64,000 nt of DNA from Dehalobacter restrictus DSM 9455 (GCF_000512895.1 NZ_CP007033.1:2157001-2221000); one strand, 5' to 3'. Numbered from the stretch's first letter, positions 20,730 through 29,651 are shown. The notes: a model not told the origin generated them from the sequence alone. Program-made: numbers and translations.

Positions 20730-21337
20730 TGATTTTTCACCCATTTCCCAAAATTATCGAGCATGACCAGACCCCAGGGGCTGGACTTCTCTGGGTGGAA
20801 TTGCGCACCCCAGACATTGTCTTTACCGACCAGCGCAGGGAACTCCAGCCCATAATCGCTGGTCCCGGCAATACAATCCCGATCAGCTGGCTGAGCGAAA
20901 TAAGAGTGGACAAAATAAAAATAAGAATGGTTCGGAATATTATCACAGATCCTGTTCGGTCTGACAACATTCAGCGTATTCCAGCCCATATGCGGTATCT
21001 TCAAACCCGGCGGGAATTTGACCACCCGGCCTTTGAGAAAACCAAGACCGGCATGTTCTCCATGTTCCTCGCCAATCTCAAAAAGCAGCTGCATACCGAG
21101 GCAGATGCCCAGAAAAGGTTTGCCGCTTTGTACATACTGTTTTAAAGGGTCAAGCCAGCCGCCTTTCGCCAGCGCATCCATAGCATCCGCGAAAGCGCCG
21201 ACTCCAGGCAGAATAACTCCGGCCGTATCGGTTAGCTTTTCCGGAGACTCCATGATCTTCGCTGAAAACCCAAGTTTTTCAAACGCCTTTTCCACACTTC
21301 GCAGATTTCCGCGTCCATAGTCTACTATGCCTATCAT
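20726..21337 (-). CDS. hisH: Imidazole glycerol phosphate synthase subunit HisH
   Basis: 203 residues. Class I glutamine amidotransferase that supplies ammonia to HisF. The catalytic cysteine lies in PFLGICLGMQLLFE (about residue 80) and the His/Glu pair in GAQFHPEKSSPWGL (about 181-186). IVDYGRGNLRSVEKAFEKLG is the standard N-terminus. It overlaps hisA by four bases and follows hisB. Confidence 0.96.
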   Translation of the reverse strand: MIGIVDYGRGNLRSVEKAFEKLGFSAKIMESPEKLTDTAGVILPGVGAFADAMDALAKGGWLDPLKQYVQSGKPFLGICLGMQLLFEIGEEHGEHAGLGFLKGRVVKFPPGLKIPHMGWNTLNVVRPNRICDNIPNHSYFYFVHSYFAQPADRDCIAGTSDYGLEFPALVGKDNVWGAQFHPEKSSPWGLVMLDNFGKWVKNQ

Positions 21338-21407
21338 TCTAATGATGTCCTCCAGTAATTACATGCTGTTTTGCCAGCTAGTACCTTGTCAACCTAAAAG
21401 CTCTATC

Positions 21408-21992
21408 CTATAAGCTCCCCTTGGTGGAGGGTACGCCGTCAACATGACTGTTTTTCCTCACAGCAAGTCCGAAGGCCCTGCCCGTGGCTTTAAATAAGGC
21501 TTCCAGAATGTGATGCCTGTTTTTCCCATCCAGCATGCAAATATGCAGCGTGATGCCGGCATTCGTCGCCAATGCCCGGAAAAATTCTTCCGCCATCTCT
21601 ACCGGAAAATCACCGACCATCCCTTCCGGGCAATCAACTTTCCAGACCAAAAATCCCCGGTTGGAGATATCTGCGGCAACCTGAACCAGGGCTTCATCCA
21701 TCGGAAACAGGCAATCCCCGACTCTCTCAATTCCGGACTTGTCCCCCAGCGCTTCTTTCAACGCCTGTCCAAGGACGATCCCACAGTCTTCCACCAAATG
21801 ATGCTGGTCAACTTTCAGGTCTCCTCCGGCTTTAATTTCCAGATCAAAATGGGCAAACCGGCAAAAGGCATCAAGCATGTGGTCAAAAAAACCGATTCCG
21901 GTATCTACGTTTACTCTCCCGCTGCCGTCAATCGCCAGCGTCAGTGAAATCTCCGTCTCCAGGGTTGTTCTGTTTAGATTGGCACTCCTCAC
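21408..21992 (-). CDS. hisB: Imidazoleglycerol-phosphate dehydratase
   Basis: 194 residues. The start is a GTG at 21992, nine bases after AAGGGGG; no ATG lies nearby. Dehydrates imidazole glycerol phosphate to imidazole acetol phosphate. Manganese-binding histidine motifs are present: GFFDHMLDAFCRFAHFD, DQHHLVEDCGIVLGQAL and, at the C-terminus, NRHHILEALFKATGRA. Monofunctional form, lacking the phosphatase domain of enterobacterial HisB; a separate histidinol phosphatase gene is not in the window. Confidence 0.95.
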   Translation of the reverse strand: MRSANLNRTTLETEISLTLAIDGSGRVNVDTGIGFFDHMLDAFCRFAHFDLEIKAGGDLKVDQHHLVEDCGIVLGQALKEALGDKSGIERVGDCLFPMDEALVQVAADISNRGFLVWKVDCPEGMVGDFPVEMAEEFFRALATNAGITLHICMLDGKNRHHILEALFKATGRAFGLAVRKNSHVDGVPSTKGSL

Positions 21993-22062
21993 ACTATAGG
22001 CCCCCTTACTAACCTTATCCTTCTATTATACATGAAGATACTGTTCTTCCGCCATCACGATT

Positions 22063-23349
22063 TCAACGCCACTTCTGTCTGACCTCTATGGCTCTGGCAT
22101 GCGCCTCCAAGCCTTCTTTGCGGGCAAGATACGCAATCTGGGCGGCATCCCTTTGCAGTGCTTCTTCGGAATAATTAATCACACTGATCCTTTTGACAAA
22201 GGTGTCGACGCTAAGGACAGAATAAAAGCGTGCGGTCCCTCCTGTCGGCAAGATATGGTTCGGTCCCGCAAAATAGTCGCCGACCGGTTCCGGCGTATAT
22301 CTTCCCAGGAATACCGCTCCGGCATTTTTTACCTTGCCCAGCCAAGCAAACGGATCCTGCACAACAAGCTCAAAGTGTTCAGGGGCAATGCGGTTCACAA
22401 GGTTGATCCCTTCTTCAAGATCTTCAACCAGGATTGCAGCCCCGTAAGTATCCCAGGAAGCCCTGGCAATTTCAGCCCGTGGAAGCGCTTCAAGCTGGCG
22501 TTCCACCTCAATCACGGTCTTTTCCAACAAATCGGAGTACGGCGAAATCAGAATTGCTGAGGCAAGCCTGTCGTGTTCCGCCTGCGAAAGCAGGTCTGCC
22601 GCCAGTTCCTCCGGGGCAGCGCTTTCATCCGCAAGAATAAGGATCTCGCTCGGTCCGGCCAACATATCAATGTCCACGGTTCCATAGACCATTTTCTTAG
22701 CAAGGGTCACAAAGATATTGCCCGGCCCTGTAATCTTATCCACCGGTGCAATCGTCGCTGTGCCAAAAGCAAGAGCAGCGACCGCCTGCGCACCTCCGAC
22801 CTTATAGATCTCTTTGACACCGCACTCTGCGGCAGCGACCAGCACCTCCGGCAAAAGACTTCCGTCTTTCAGGGGCGGAGAAACCATGACGATCTCCTCG
22901 ACTCCGGCTACAGCTGCCGGAAGCGCATTCATCAGAACAGAAGATGGATAAGCCGCTGTTCCTCCCGGAACATAGATCCCAACCCGCTGCAGAGGACGAA
23001 TGATCTGACCGAGGATACTGCCGTCTTCAGCAATATCAAACCAGGAAACCCTTTTTTGCTTTTCGTGGTAGGTTCTGACGTTGTTCATCGCCTGGCTAAT
23101 TGCTTCCAGATACACATCATCTACTTTTTTATAAGCTTCCCAGATCTCCTGATCGGTGACCCGCAATCCCGAGCCCTTCAGGTCAACCCCGTCAAACGCG
23201 GCAGTCAGGTCATATAGGGCTTCATCCCCCTGCTCACGAATCTTTTGCAGAATTCCTGCAACTTTTTCTTCGAGGTTGTGGTTATCGCCGTAGGATTTAT
23301 TAATAAGCTTCTTCAGGTCAATATCCTGAATTTTTTGCACAGTCTTCAT
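22063..23349 (-). CDS. hisD: Histidinol dehydrogenase
   Basis: 428 residues, ATG at 23349 with AAAGGAGG upstream. Zinc enzyme that oxidises L-histidinol to L-histidine in two NAD-dependent steps. Seen: GIYVPGGTAAYPSSVLMNALPA, VGGAQAVAALAFGT, DKITGPGNIFVTLAKK, DMLAGPSEILI, LLSQAEHDRLASA and, near the end, GPNHILPTGGTARFYSVLSVDTF, which contains metal and substrate ligands. Length and ends are normal. It sits between hisG and hisB. Confidence 0.97.
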   Translation of the reverse strand: MKTVQKIQDIDLKKLINKSYGDNHNLEEKVAGILQKIREQGDEALYDLTAAFDGVDLKGSGLRVTDQEIWEAYKKVDDVYLEAISQAMNNVRTYHEKQKRVSWFDIAEDGSILGQIIRPLQRVGIYVPGGTAAYPSSVLMNALPAAVAGVEEIVMVSPPLKDGSLLPEVLVAAAECGVKEIYKVGGAQAVAALAFGTATIAPVDKITGPGNIFVTLAKKMVYGTVDIDMLAGPSEILILADESAAPEELAADLLSQAEHDRLASAILISPYSDLLEKTVIEVERQLEALPRAEIARASWDTYGAAILVEDLEEGINLVNRIAPEHFELVVQDPFAWLGKVKNAGAVFLGRYTPEPVGDYFAGPNHILPTGGTARFYSVLSVDTFVKRISVINYSEEALQRDAAQIAYLARKEGLEAHARAIEVRQKWR

Positions 23350-23382
23350 CGTCTTAAGCCTCCTTTGGCAATGTCAGTCGTA

Positions 23383-24045
23383 CTACTGGACAAGGACTCT
23401 GATTTTTTCTGCAAGTCCCTGAATGCGTTCATATTTTACACGGTAGGACACACGGTTGGCAATCATTCTGCTCGTAGCTTCGAGGATCTGGGCAACCTCC
23501 GCCAGTTTATTCTCCCTTAAGGTCTTGCCGGTTGAGACAATATCCACAATCATTTCAGCCAGACCCACGCGGGGAGCAAGTTCAATATTGCCATGCAGCT
23601 TGATTGGTGTGACCTGCATGCCGTGCTCATTGAAAAACAGCTGGGCGACTCTCGGGAACTTGGTTGCCGCTCTCTTATGATTCAGCACGCTCAGGTCATA
23701 TAGGCCATCCGGCAGCTTCTGCGGCAGGTTCTCCTCCGGCATCGCCACGACAAAGCGGCAGTACCCGAATTTTAAGTCGACCAGTTCGGCGACATCTTTG
23801 TTTTGTTCAATTACAGTATCCTTGCCAACAAAACCGATATCCGCAGCTCCCTGCTCCACATAGGTCGGGATATCCGTCGGGCGGCAAATGATGATTCTCG
23901 CCTCTGATCCCGGAAGATCAAACAACAGTTTACGGGAATCATTTTCTACTGATCTGCAGTCCAGCCCCGCTTCCGTCAGAAGCGCCACTGAATCCGTCAG
24001 TAATTTTCCTTTTGGCAGCGCTATGGTTAAATAATTCTTCGGCAC
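23383..24045 (-). CDS. hisG: ATP phosphoribosyltransferase, short form
   Basis: First step of histidine synthesis, joining ATP and PRPP. Start chosen at GTG 24045, nine bases after GGAAGGGG, giving [16 protein letters not shown] as in other short HisG proteins; the ATG at 24072 has no clear ribosome site. 220 residues, catalytic domains only, lacking the C-terminal ACT-like regulatory domain; such short forms need HisZ, encoded just upstream. Visible: [13 protein letters not shown] and [25 protein letters not shown] (PRPP-binding region). Confidence 0.93.
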   Translation of the reverse strand: MPKNYLTIALPKGKLLTDSVALLTEAGLDCRSVENDSRKLLFDLPGSEARIIICRPTDIPTYVEQGAADIGFVGKDTVIEQNKDVAELVDLKFGYCRFVVAMPEENLPQKLPDGLYDLSVLNHKRAATKFPRVAQLFFNEHGMQVTPIKLHGNIELAPRVGLAEMIVDIVSTGKTLRENKLAEVAQILEATSRMIANRVSYRVKYERIQGLAEKIRVLVQ

Positions 24046-24167
24046 AATGCAAAGCCCCTTCCAAAGATTCATGATTAGACCAATGGCCTGTAAATTAATT
24101 GCTAACGATGTTAAATGAAAATCGTGTAAGTTAGAAACTATTTGACCTGCCCCATTAGGCAGGACAC

Positions 24168-25328
24168 TTATTTATTGCTTTCAATCTTCTCCAGCAGCGC
24201 AATTCCGCGGCTGGAAGCCATGTTTCTGGCATCGGTGTCCTCCAGGAATCCGAGGGCCATCTCAACTTTTTTGCCGCTCTTTCTGAGCTCCCGGCAGCGT
24301 TTGATCACAGCTCCGGGGGATTGTCCGTAAACCAGAACATCGGCCATATCCAATTCAAAATCTGCAGCCTTCTCAAGTATAAAGCCAAGATTAACCGCAA
24401 AGCCTGTTGCGCCGTGGTTCATTCCAAAATCTGCATAGAGACCATCGTAACGTCCTCCTTCAATCAGCGGAACGCCGATCCCCGGAAGATAGCCTTCAAA
24501 AATTGCGCCGGTATAATACGAGAACCCTCTTAAAATCCCAAGGTCCAGGGATACGTAGTCCTGAACTCCGAATTCCTTTAAATACAAATAGATGGTCCGT
24601 AAAGATTCAACAGCTTTTCTTATCGGTTTGATATGCGTCCAGTTCTGGAGCTTATCCAGGACTTCTTCTTTGCCGGTCAGATAAGGCAGGGAAAGAAGAA
24701 GTTCCTTTGCCGACTCAGGCAAATCGTTGGAAGAAATGATTTTTTCAAGTTTGACCATGTCCTTGCGGGCTATACCGTCTTCCAACTCCTCCCTGACTTT
24801 GGTTTCAAACTTCATTTCTTCGGCAAGCCCCGAGAAAATCCCGTTATGCCCGAGGTTCAGCTGAAAATTTTTGATTTCAAGCGTCTTCATGATTTCTATG
24901 GCCAGCGCAATGACTTCAGCGTCTGCAATGTCATTATCCGAGCCGATCAGTTCAACACCCACCTGTCTGAACTCCCGGTAACGGGCGGAATCATTCCTGT
25001 AAACATCACCGCTGTAACAGAACCGCAAAGGAAATTGTCCGCCTTTCTGCCTTGTGGCAACCATCCTGGCAATCGGAGTCGTAAATTCCGGTCTTAACGC
25101 GAGAATATGACCGTTCTTGTCAAAGAATTTATATAGATGGTCATCCTTGTCTGCGTCAGGCTCCACACAAGCCCGGTATTCGAGCCCGGGAGTCGCAACT
25201 TTTTGATAGGACCAATTTTTACACACACTGATTGCTTTTCCTTCCAGTTCCTCCAGCTGTGCTAATTCAGCCGGCAGAAGATCGATCATCCCCTCCGGAA
25301 TTTTAAGCCCCAATGATGAACGTTCCAT
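24168..25328 (-). CDS. hisZ: ATP phosphoribosyltransferase regulatory subunit HisZ
   Basis: 386 residues from ATG 25328, with AAAGAGGTG nine bases upstream; a longer frame to 25427 overlaps the YerC-like gene and does not fit. HisZ is a catalytically inactive class II histidyl-tRNA-synthetase paralogue that activates short HisG and mediates histidine feedback. Seen: [16 protein letters not shown] (motif 2 region), [41 protein letters not shown] and [12 protein letters not shown]. The C-terminal anticodon-binding domain is absent, in keeping with HisZ rather than HisS. Confidence 0.95.
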   Translation of the reverse strand: MERSSLGLKIPEGMIDLLPAELAQLEELEGKAISVCKNWSYQKVATPGLEYRACVEPDADKDDHLYKFFDKNGHILALRPEFTTPIARMVATRQKGGQFPLRFCYSGDVYRNDSARYREFRQVGVELIGSDNDIADAEVIALAIEIMKTLEIKNFQLNLGHNGIFSGLAEEMKFETKVREELEDGIARKDMVKLEKIISSNDLPESAKELLLSLPYLTGKEEVLDKLQNWTHIKPIRKAVESLRTIYLYLKEFGVQDYVSLDLGILRGFSYYTGAIFEGYLPGIGVPLIEGGRYDGLYADFGMNHGATGFAVNLGFILEKAADFELDMADVLVYGQSPGAVIKRCRELRKSGKKVEMALGFLEDTDARNMASSRGIALLEKIESNK

Positions 25329-25357
25329 AATTATTGCACCTCTTTTTCTGAAAGTTC

Positions 25358-25663
25358 TTATTCTTTGTGGTCTTTCTCCATCCGCTCGAGAACCATCTTG
25401 TACCCGTCGGCACCATAGTTTAAACAACGTTTGACCCTGCTGATGGTGGCAGAGCTTGCTCCGGTCATTTCAGCAATCCTGGAATAGGTCACATCTTCCT
25501 CCAGCATGCGGGCGACTTCCAGCCGCTGCGCGAGGGCCTTGATCTCCGCTACCGTAGCCAGATCCTCAAAGAAGCTGTAACATTCCTCTTTCGTTTTGAG
25601 CTTAAGGATCGCTTCAAAAAGAGAATCGGTCAGGGTATCCCTGATCCTTTCGTCACTTAACAT
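25358..25663 (-). CDS. YerC/YecD family TrpR-like regulator
   Basis: 101 residues, ATG at 25663 with GGAGGT upstream. All-helical TrpR-superfamily protein: FEDLATVAEIKALAQRLEVARML followed by a helix-turn-helix YSRIAEMTGASSATISRVKRCLNYG (about 60-84). It is the first gene of the his transcript, about 30 bases before hisZ, and the promoter ahead of it carries an inverted repeat over the -10 box. A role as repressor of the his operon is likely from position and fold, but ligand and target are inferred. Confidence 0.88.
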   Translation of the reverse strand: MLSDERIRDTLTDSLFEAILKLKTKEECYSFFEDLATVAEIKALAQRLEVARMLEEDVTYSRIAEMTGASSATISRVKRCLNYGADGYKMVLERMEKDHKE

Positions 25664-25694
25664 GATTACTTACCTCCGGGGTTATCTCTTTTAC

Positions 25695-25728
25695 ACTTTA
25701 GTTTATTAAAGTATTTGCCCGGTGTCAA
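25695..25728 (-). promoter_or_regulatory. Promoter and putative operator of the YerC/his operon
   Basis: Minus strand: -35 TTGACA (25723-25728), 17-base spacer, -10 TAAACT (25700-25705), about 35 bases before the YerC-like start. An inverted repeat ACTTTA-6-TAAAGT (25695-25712) covers the -10, a typical repressor position. The neighbouring TrpR-like protein is the obvious candidate to bind it. Confidence 0.65.
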
Positions 25729-25790
25729 GTACAATATGAATAAATATCTTTAAATCGTGATTCCGTTTAAAAAGATTAATTAGAATTGGC

Positions 25791-25819
25791 TTGCAGGCCC
25801 GATATACTCAGGATATAAT
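25791..25819 (+). promoter_or_regulatory. Putative hisC promoter
   Basis: Plus strand: -10 TATAAT (25814-25819) preceded after 17 bases by TTGCAG (25791-25796). It lies about 75 bases before the hisC ATG and is divergent from the his operon promoter. Confidence 0.55.
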
Positions 25820-25895
25820 CTACTCAACGTCTTATTTTTTACCCAGAAACGAAAAAAATCGGTGGTTTATTTTACTGAAAAGAGTGAGTGAGCAA

Positions 25896-26954
25896 ATGAG
25901 CAAATACTGGAGCAAAATTGCGGCTGGTCAGAGACCGTACGTACCGGGAGAACAGCCGAAAGACAGAAAATATATCAAGCTGAATACGAACGAATGCCCC
26001 TATCCGCCTTCGCCCTTAGTCCTCGAAGCAATCAAAGAAGCTGCGAATGAAAAACTGAAGTTATACCCCGATCCGAGCGGAGAGGACTTGCGCCAGACCG
26101 TAGCCGAATATTACGGCCTGAAGAAGGAGTGGGTATTTGTCGGAAACGGCTCCGATGAAATCCTGGCCTTTGCGTTTATGGCTTTTTTTGACCCGGGCAG
26201 CACGATCCTTTTCCCGGATGTTACCTATAGTTTCTACCCGGTCTATGCCAACCTGTTTCAACTGGACTACCGGCTGGTTCCGCTGCGGGAAGAATTTTCT
26301 TTATACCCGCCTGATTTCTACGATTCCGAGGGCGGCGTCATTTTTCCAAACCCCAATGCCCCTACCGGCAACTATGTAACGATGGAAATGATAGAAAAAA
26401 TCCTTATCCGCAATCCAGATAAGGTGGTCATCGTTGATGAAGCTTATATCGATTTTGGCGGTGAAACTGCCATTCCGCTTATTGCGAAGTATCCGAATCT
26501 GCTGGTGATCCAGACCCTGTCCAAGTCCCGGTCTCTGGCAGGCTTAAGGGTAGGCTTTGCTTTAGGTCAGGATGGGCTGATGGAAGGCTTGAACCGGATC
26601 AAAAATTCCTTTAATTCTTATACGTTGGACCGCCTATCCATGGCCGGAGCAATCGCAGCCATAAGAGATGAGTCCTACTTTCAGGCCACGAGACAGAAAG
26701 TGATGCAAACCAGGGAAAGAATTGTTCCGATACTCAGGCAAATGGGCTGGCAAGTGATTCCTTCACAGGCGAATTTCATTTTCATATCCCACCCCGTGTT
26801 CAAAGCCGAAGGGGTCTTTACCGAACTCCGACAGCAGGGCATTCTGGTTAGGTACTTCCGCCAGCCCAAGATTGACAATTACCTGCGTGTCAGTATCGGC
26901 AGTGACGAGGAGATGGACAGCCTGCTCCAAGCACTTACTGAGATTAACCCATAA
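25896..26954 (+). CDS. hisC: Histidinol-phosphate aminotransferase
   Basis: 352 residues from ATG 25896 (upstream codons extend the frame but precede the likely transcript start). PLP enzyme of fold type I that converts imidazole acetol phosphate to histidinol phosphate. Visible: KYIKLNTNECPYPPSP, YPDPSGEDLRQTVAEYYGL, FVGNGSDEILAF, NPNAPTGN, VDEAYIDFGG and the PLP-lysine motif QTLSKSRSLAGLRVGFA (about 236-252). It is divergent from the remaining his genes but completes the aminotransferase step of the same pathway. Related aminotransferases of aromatic amino acids exist; context favours HisC. Confidence 0.93.
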   Translation: MSKYWSKIAAGQRPYVPGEQPKDRKYIKLNTNECPYPPSPLVLEAIKEAANEKLKLYPDPSGEDLRQTVAEYYGLKKEWVFVGNGSDEILAFAFMAFFDPGSTILFPDVTYSFYPVYANLFQLDYRLVPLREEFSLYPPDFYDSEGGVIFPNPNAPTGNYVTMEMIEKILIRNPDKVVIVDEAYIDFGGETAIPLIAKYPNLLVIQTLSKSRSLAGLRVGFALGQDGLMEGLNRIKNSFNSYTLDRLSMAGAIAAIRDESYFQATRQKVMQTRERIVPILRQMGWQVIPSQANFIFISHPVFKAEGVFTELRQQGILVRYFRQPKIDNYLRVSIGSDEEMDSLLQALTEINP

Positions 26955-26966
26955 CATTTGTTATGG
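26949..26966. terminator. Hairpin between convergent hisC and ArsC-like genes
   Basis: CCATAAC (26949-26955), loop ATTT, GTTATGG (26960-26966) forms a perfect seven-pair stem that includes the hisC stop codon. No T run follows on either strand, so a terminator role is weakly supported. Confidence 0.35.
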
Positions 26967-26973
26967 CTCGGTA

Positions 26974-27312
26974 CTAATCCCATGATTCCCAAACTTCAGA
27001 AGCATACCCTACTGTGGCCTGTCTGCCATTGCGTACGATCGGCGTCCGGTAGAGACTTGGATTGTTCAGCAGCAGCTCTTCCCTGACATTGGAACTGCTG
27101 ATTTTGTTGAGGTTTAACCGGGAATAGTCTTTGCTTCCGGTATTAAACAGGTTGTTCAGACCAATCGCTGCTTTGATGCTCTGCAGTTCCCCTTTGCTTA
27201 ATCCCTTTTGCTCCAGATCAATCAGCTGATATTGAATGCGGCGTTCTTTAAACCAGCGCTCCGCTTTTTTTGTATCAAAACACTTTTTAATCCCAAATAT
27301 CTGTATGTTCAT
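26974..27312 (-). CDS. ArsC/Spx family protein
   Basis: 112 residues, ATG at 27312 with AAGGAGAG upstream. Thioredoxin-fold protein of the ArsC-like family: IQIFGIKKCFDTKKAERWFKE at the N-terminus with a single cysteine at about residue 11 in place of the CXXC of Spx, and RTPIVRNGRQATVGY near the end. This pattern matches the YffB/ArsC-like group annotated as arsenate reductase family. No other arsenic genes are near, so an arsenate role is not supported by context. It is convergent with hisC. Confidence 0.8.
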   Translation of the reverse strand: MNIQIFGIKKCFDTKKAERWFKERRIQYQLIDLEQKGLSKGELQSIKAAIGLNNLFNTGSKDYSRLNLNKISSSNVREELLLNNPSLYRTPIVRNGRQATVGYASEVWESWD

Positions 27313-27333
27313 GAACTCTCCTTAACCTCCAGA

Positions 27334-27399
27334 TCAGGCTTCAACCCGGTCTCTTCCGTTCTTTTTGGCTAAATAAAGCTTGTTGTCCATTTTTTGTAT
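27334..27399 (-). pseudogene. Remnant of a GGDEF-domain C-terminus
   Basis: Just upstream of the ArsC-like gene, the minus strand reads LIQKMDNKLYLAKKNGRDRV then EA and a TGA stop (27334-27336). This matches the conserved end of GGDEF diguanylate cyclase domains (compare DNALYRAKEQGRNRVEF in the intact gene at 51000). Nothing further upstream reads as GGDEF in any frame I could follow, so only the last 22 or so codons survive. Confidence 0.65.
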
Positions 27400-27414
27400 C
27401 AAAAATAAAGAATA

Positions 27415-27452
27415 ACACGTAAAAACGAAGATGTCCAAATTTCTTGGACATC
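27415..27452 (-). terminator. Intrinsic terminator downstream of the YjcZ-like genes
   Basis: Stem GATGTCCAA / TTGGACATC (27430-27452) with a five-base loop. On the minus strand it is followed by TTCGTTTTTACG. Confidence 0.75.
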
Positions 27453-27517
27453 CCCGACTAAGCAAGCAATTTGCATCTATTTTTGGTTTTACCATCCAGC
27501 AGATTCAGCCGTAAGAA

Positions 27518-27643
27518 TTAGAATATTACGCCAAGGGCAATTAAAATCAAAATTGCAATCGCAATAATTGCTACCCCATAATTGGGTACAGCCACTGGTC
27601 TGGCAACCGGCATGCTGCAGCAACAACCACCTTGTCTATACAT
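27518..27643 (-). CDS. YjcZ-like small membrane protein
   Basis: A 41-residue protein, ATG at 27643 preceded by GGAAAGGAGG. The N-terminus MYRQGGCCCSMPVARPV is Cys/Gly-rich and is followed by one hydrophobic helix (GVAIIAIAILILIALGVIF). This is the layout of YjcZ-type sporulation proteins: a short Gly/Tyr/Cys head and a single membrane helix at the end. It precedes a terminator on the same strand and follows a second, similar gene. A spore or membrane role is inferred from family resemblance only. Confidence 0.75.
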   Translation of the reverse strand: MYRQGGCCCSMPVARPVAVPNYGVAIIAIAILILIALGVIF

Positions 27644-27686
27644 TCTTTGGGCCTCCTTTCCGGGACACTTGTATTATTTCGTTATC

Positions 27687-27806
27687 CTAGAATACGATTC
27701 CCATTGCAATCAACAATAAAATGATTACAACAACAATAGCGATCCCACAAAGACATCCGCCGCCCATGCCTCCGCCATAAGCGCCTACAGCACCTTCAAC
27801 TGCCAT
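27687..27806 (-). CDS. YjcZ-like small membrane protein
   Basis: A 39-residue protein, ATG at 27806 with GCAGGAGGTG upstream. A Gly-rich head (MAVEGAVGAYGGGMGGGCLC) is followed by a single hydrophobic helix ending in GIVF. It resembles the neighbouring 41-residue protein, and both resemble YjcZ-type sporulation proteins. The strong ribosome sites and paired layout make both genes credible despite their size. Confidence 0.75.
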   Translation of the reverse strand: MAVEGAVGAYGGGMGGGCLCGIAIVVVIILLLIAMGIVF

Positions 27807-27889
27807 TTTTTTGCACCTCCTGCTATTCTATATTCGCTCTATTCTATTCATATTCCCATAATATGGTACTCTATTTTGCTCAAGAGGCA

Positions 27890-27940
27890 AAAATAAACCC
27901 TCCCGAGCAGTTTACTGCCAATAGGAGGGTATATTTTTAA
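27890..27940. terminator. Bidirectional hairpin terminator
   Basis: Outer stem ACCCTCC (27897-27903) / GGAGGGT (27924-27930) with an inner stem GCAG/CTGC. T-rich tracts follow on both strands. It lies about 70 bases after the minus-strand gene 27999-28625 and before the YjcZ-like genes. Confidence 0.75.
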
Positions 27941-27998
27941 TTTCTTCATTACATTATAAAAATTTAAATTGTTATTTATTTTAAAATTTTTATCTTGT

Positions 27999-28625
27999 TT
28001 ATCTTCGCGGAAATGCTCTCCTGGCCCTCGGTTCCTTTAGAACCTCAGCCCAGATCACGCCACGCATCACTTCCGAGGATGACAAACCGAAACCGAAGGC
28101 TTGTCTTTTTTGAGAAATTTGATCTCTCGGTATGATCTGCCTGTTGGTATAATCACTGCCTTCGGCTCCCCATGTTCCTTCCTGGTCTGCGGTTCCTTCA
28201 TCGCCGCCGAGGCCTTCAATGCCCTGGGTGCCCTCGTTGGAAATATACCGATCATAGTCCGATCGTCCTTCTTCTCTCCATTTGTTTTCTGTTTTTTGGA
28301 CGGTTTCAGCTTTCCGCGGAACTGAAGAAGCAGAAGTCGGAGGGGCAGCAGCCTTTTTCTTGACGGTTGATCCGTACGGTCCAGCCTGCAGCTCTCTCTC
28401 AGCCTTTTCCACAGATTCCCTAAGCTGTCTTTCCAGATCTTCGAAGAAATTTCCTTTTTTCTTTCTTTCCATCCGGGAAATGTCCCTGTCCATCTCGGTT
28501 GTCAGAGGTTCGGACAACGGCCTGTTGTCCTCCGGCCTAACAGGCCTGCGTTGCGGAGGCTTGTCTTTATTGGCAAAGAAGCTGTAAATTACAACCGCAA
28601 TAATGATAAATGTTATGATATCCAC
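27999..28625 (-). CDS. Hypothetical membrane-anchored protein
   Basis: 208 residues from a GTG at 28625, eight bases after AGGTGAT. One N-terminal hydrophobic helix (DIITFIIIAVVIYSFFA) is followed by a long charged, low-complexity region with a possible coiled coil (MERKKKGNFFEDLERQLRESVEKAERELQ, about 52-80) and a Gly/Glu-rich stretch (about 128-155). The last 40 residues (GFGLSSSEVMRGVIWAEVLKEPRARRA) are more ordered in composition. I do not recognise a family. It starts ten bases after the floA stop, on the same strand, so it is probably co-transcribed with nfeD and floA and may act at the same membrane microdomains; that is inference from position. Confidence 0.75.
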   Translation of the reverse strand: MDIITFIIIAVVIYSFFANKDKPPQRRPVRPEDNRPLSEPLTTEMDRDISRMERKKKGNFFEDLERQLRESVEKAERELQAGPYGSTVKKKAAAPPTSASSVPRKAETVQKTENKWREEGRSDYDRYISNEGTQGIEGLGGDEGTADQEGTWGAEGSDYTNRQIIPRDQISQKRQAFGFGLSSSEVMRGVIWAEVLKEPRARRAFPRR

Positions 28626-28635
28626 TGAACATCAC

Positions 28636-29637
28636 CTACTTCTTGGGTATCGTCGTTTCCGGTTCATCTCCTTTGGCTGTGACAGCGATATTATCCCGCA
28701 TGCGGGTATCTGCAATCACGTTTTGCAGATTGTAATAATCCATAACGCCAAGGCGTCCCTCTTTTAAAGCTGATGCCAGTGCCAGTGGCACCTCCGCTTC
28801 CGCATCCACGACTTTTGCTCTCATTTCCTGAACGGACGCTTTCATTTCCTGTTCCCTGGCTACCGCCATCGCTCTGCGTTCCTCCGCTTTGGCTTGGGCA
28901 ATCCTCTTGTCCGCTTCAGCCTGATCTGTTTGCAGCTGCGCTCCAATGTTTTTGCCGACATCGACATCGGCAATATCAATGGAGAGGATTTCAAAAGCTG
29001 TTCCGGAGTCCAACCCTTTATTCAAAACAGCCTGGGATATCATGTCCGGATTTTCGAGAACATTGGCATGGGAAGAGGAACTGCCGATACTTGTTACTAT
29101 GCCCTCTCCGACGCGTGCAATAATCGTTTCTTCACCAGCTCCGCCAACCAGACGGTCAATGTTTGCCCGAACTGTGACTCTTGCTATGACTCTTAATTCA
29201 ATCCCATTTTGTGCAACAGCAGAGACAGTGGGTGTTTGGATAACTTTCGGATTAACGGACATTTGCACCGCTTGCATAATATCACGTCCTGCCAAATCAA
29301 TGGCTGCGGCTCTTTCAAATTTAAGCGGTATGGCCGCTCTTTCCGCAGCAATTAATGCGTTAACAACCTTGTCAACATTTCCTCCGGCAAGGTAATGGGC
29401 CTCAAGCTGTGCCGGGGTAAGTCCCAGACCAGCTTTATGTGCTTTAATCAATGGGTTCACAATCCTGATCGGTGCAACTCGCCTAAGTCTCATTCCGATC
29501 AGTGTGAATATGCCGATATTAACACCAGCTGCCAAAGCCGAAATCCAGAGACCGACCGGAATAAACGTAAACAGAACCATTAGAATAATCAGAACCAGCA
29601 TAATCAGTATCACCGTTGTAACAAGTGCCGTTGTCAT
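28636..29637 (-). CDS. floA: Flotillin-like protein FloA
   Basis: 333 residues, ATG at 29637 with AGGAGG ten bases upstream. Scaffold of lipid-raft-like membrane domains. Two hydrophobic N-terminal segments (about 5-50) are followed by the SPFH-like core with [53 protein letters not shown]-like [15 protein letters not shown], and a C-terminal EA-rich helical region ([26 protein letters not shown]). This pattern and length match Bacillus FloA (YqfA). It lies directly downstream of an nfeD-type gene, the usual pairing. Confidence 0.95.
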   Translation of the reverse strand: MTTALVTTVILIMLVLIILMVLFTFIPVGLWISALAAGVNIGIFTLIGMRLRRVAPIRIVNPLIKAHKAGLGLTPAQLEAHYLAGGNVDKVVNALIAAERAAIPLKFERAAAIDLAGRDIMQAVQMSVNPKVIQTPTVSAVAQNGIELRVIARVTVRANIDRLVGGAGEETIIARVGEGIVTSIGSSSSHANVLENPDMISQAVLNKGLDSGTAFEILSIDIADVDVGKNIGAQLQTDQAEADKRIAQAKAEERRAMAVAREQEMKASVQEMRAKVVDAEAEVPLALASALKEGRLGVMDYYNLQNVIADTRMRDNIAVTAKGDEPETTIPKK

Positions 29638-29651
29638 ATGTTTATAACCTC

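Noticed and set aside
25664-25790. T-box or histidine leader peptide before the his operon
   Set aside because: No T-box sequence (TGGNACC-like), no His-codon run and no terminator in this stretch.
26974-27312. Arsenate reductase of an ars operon
   Set aside because: The fold fits, but the CXXC or catalytic context of true arsenate reductases and neighbouring ars genes are missing, so only a family-level name is given.
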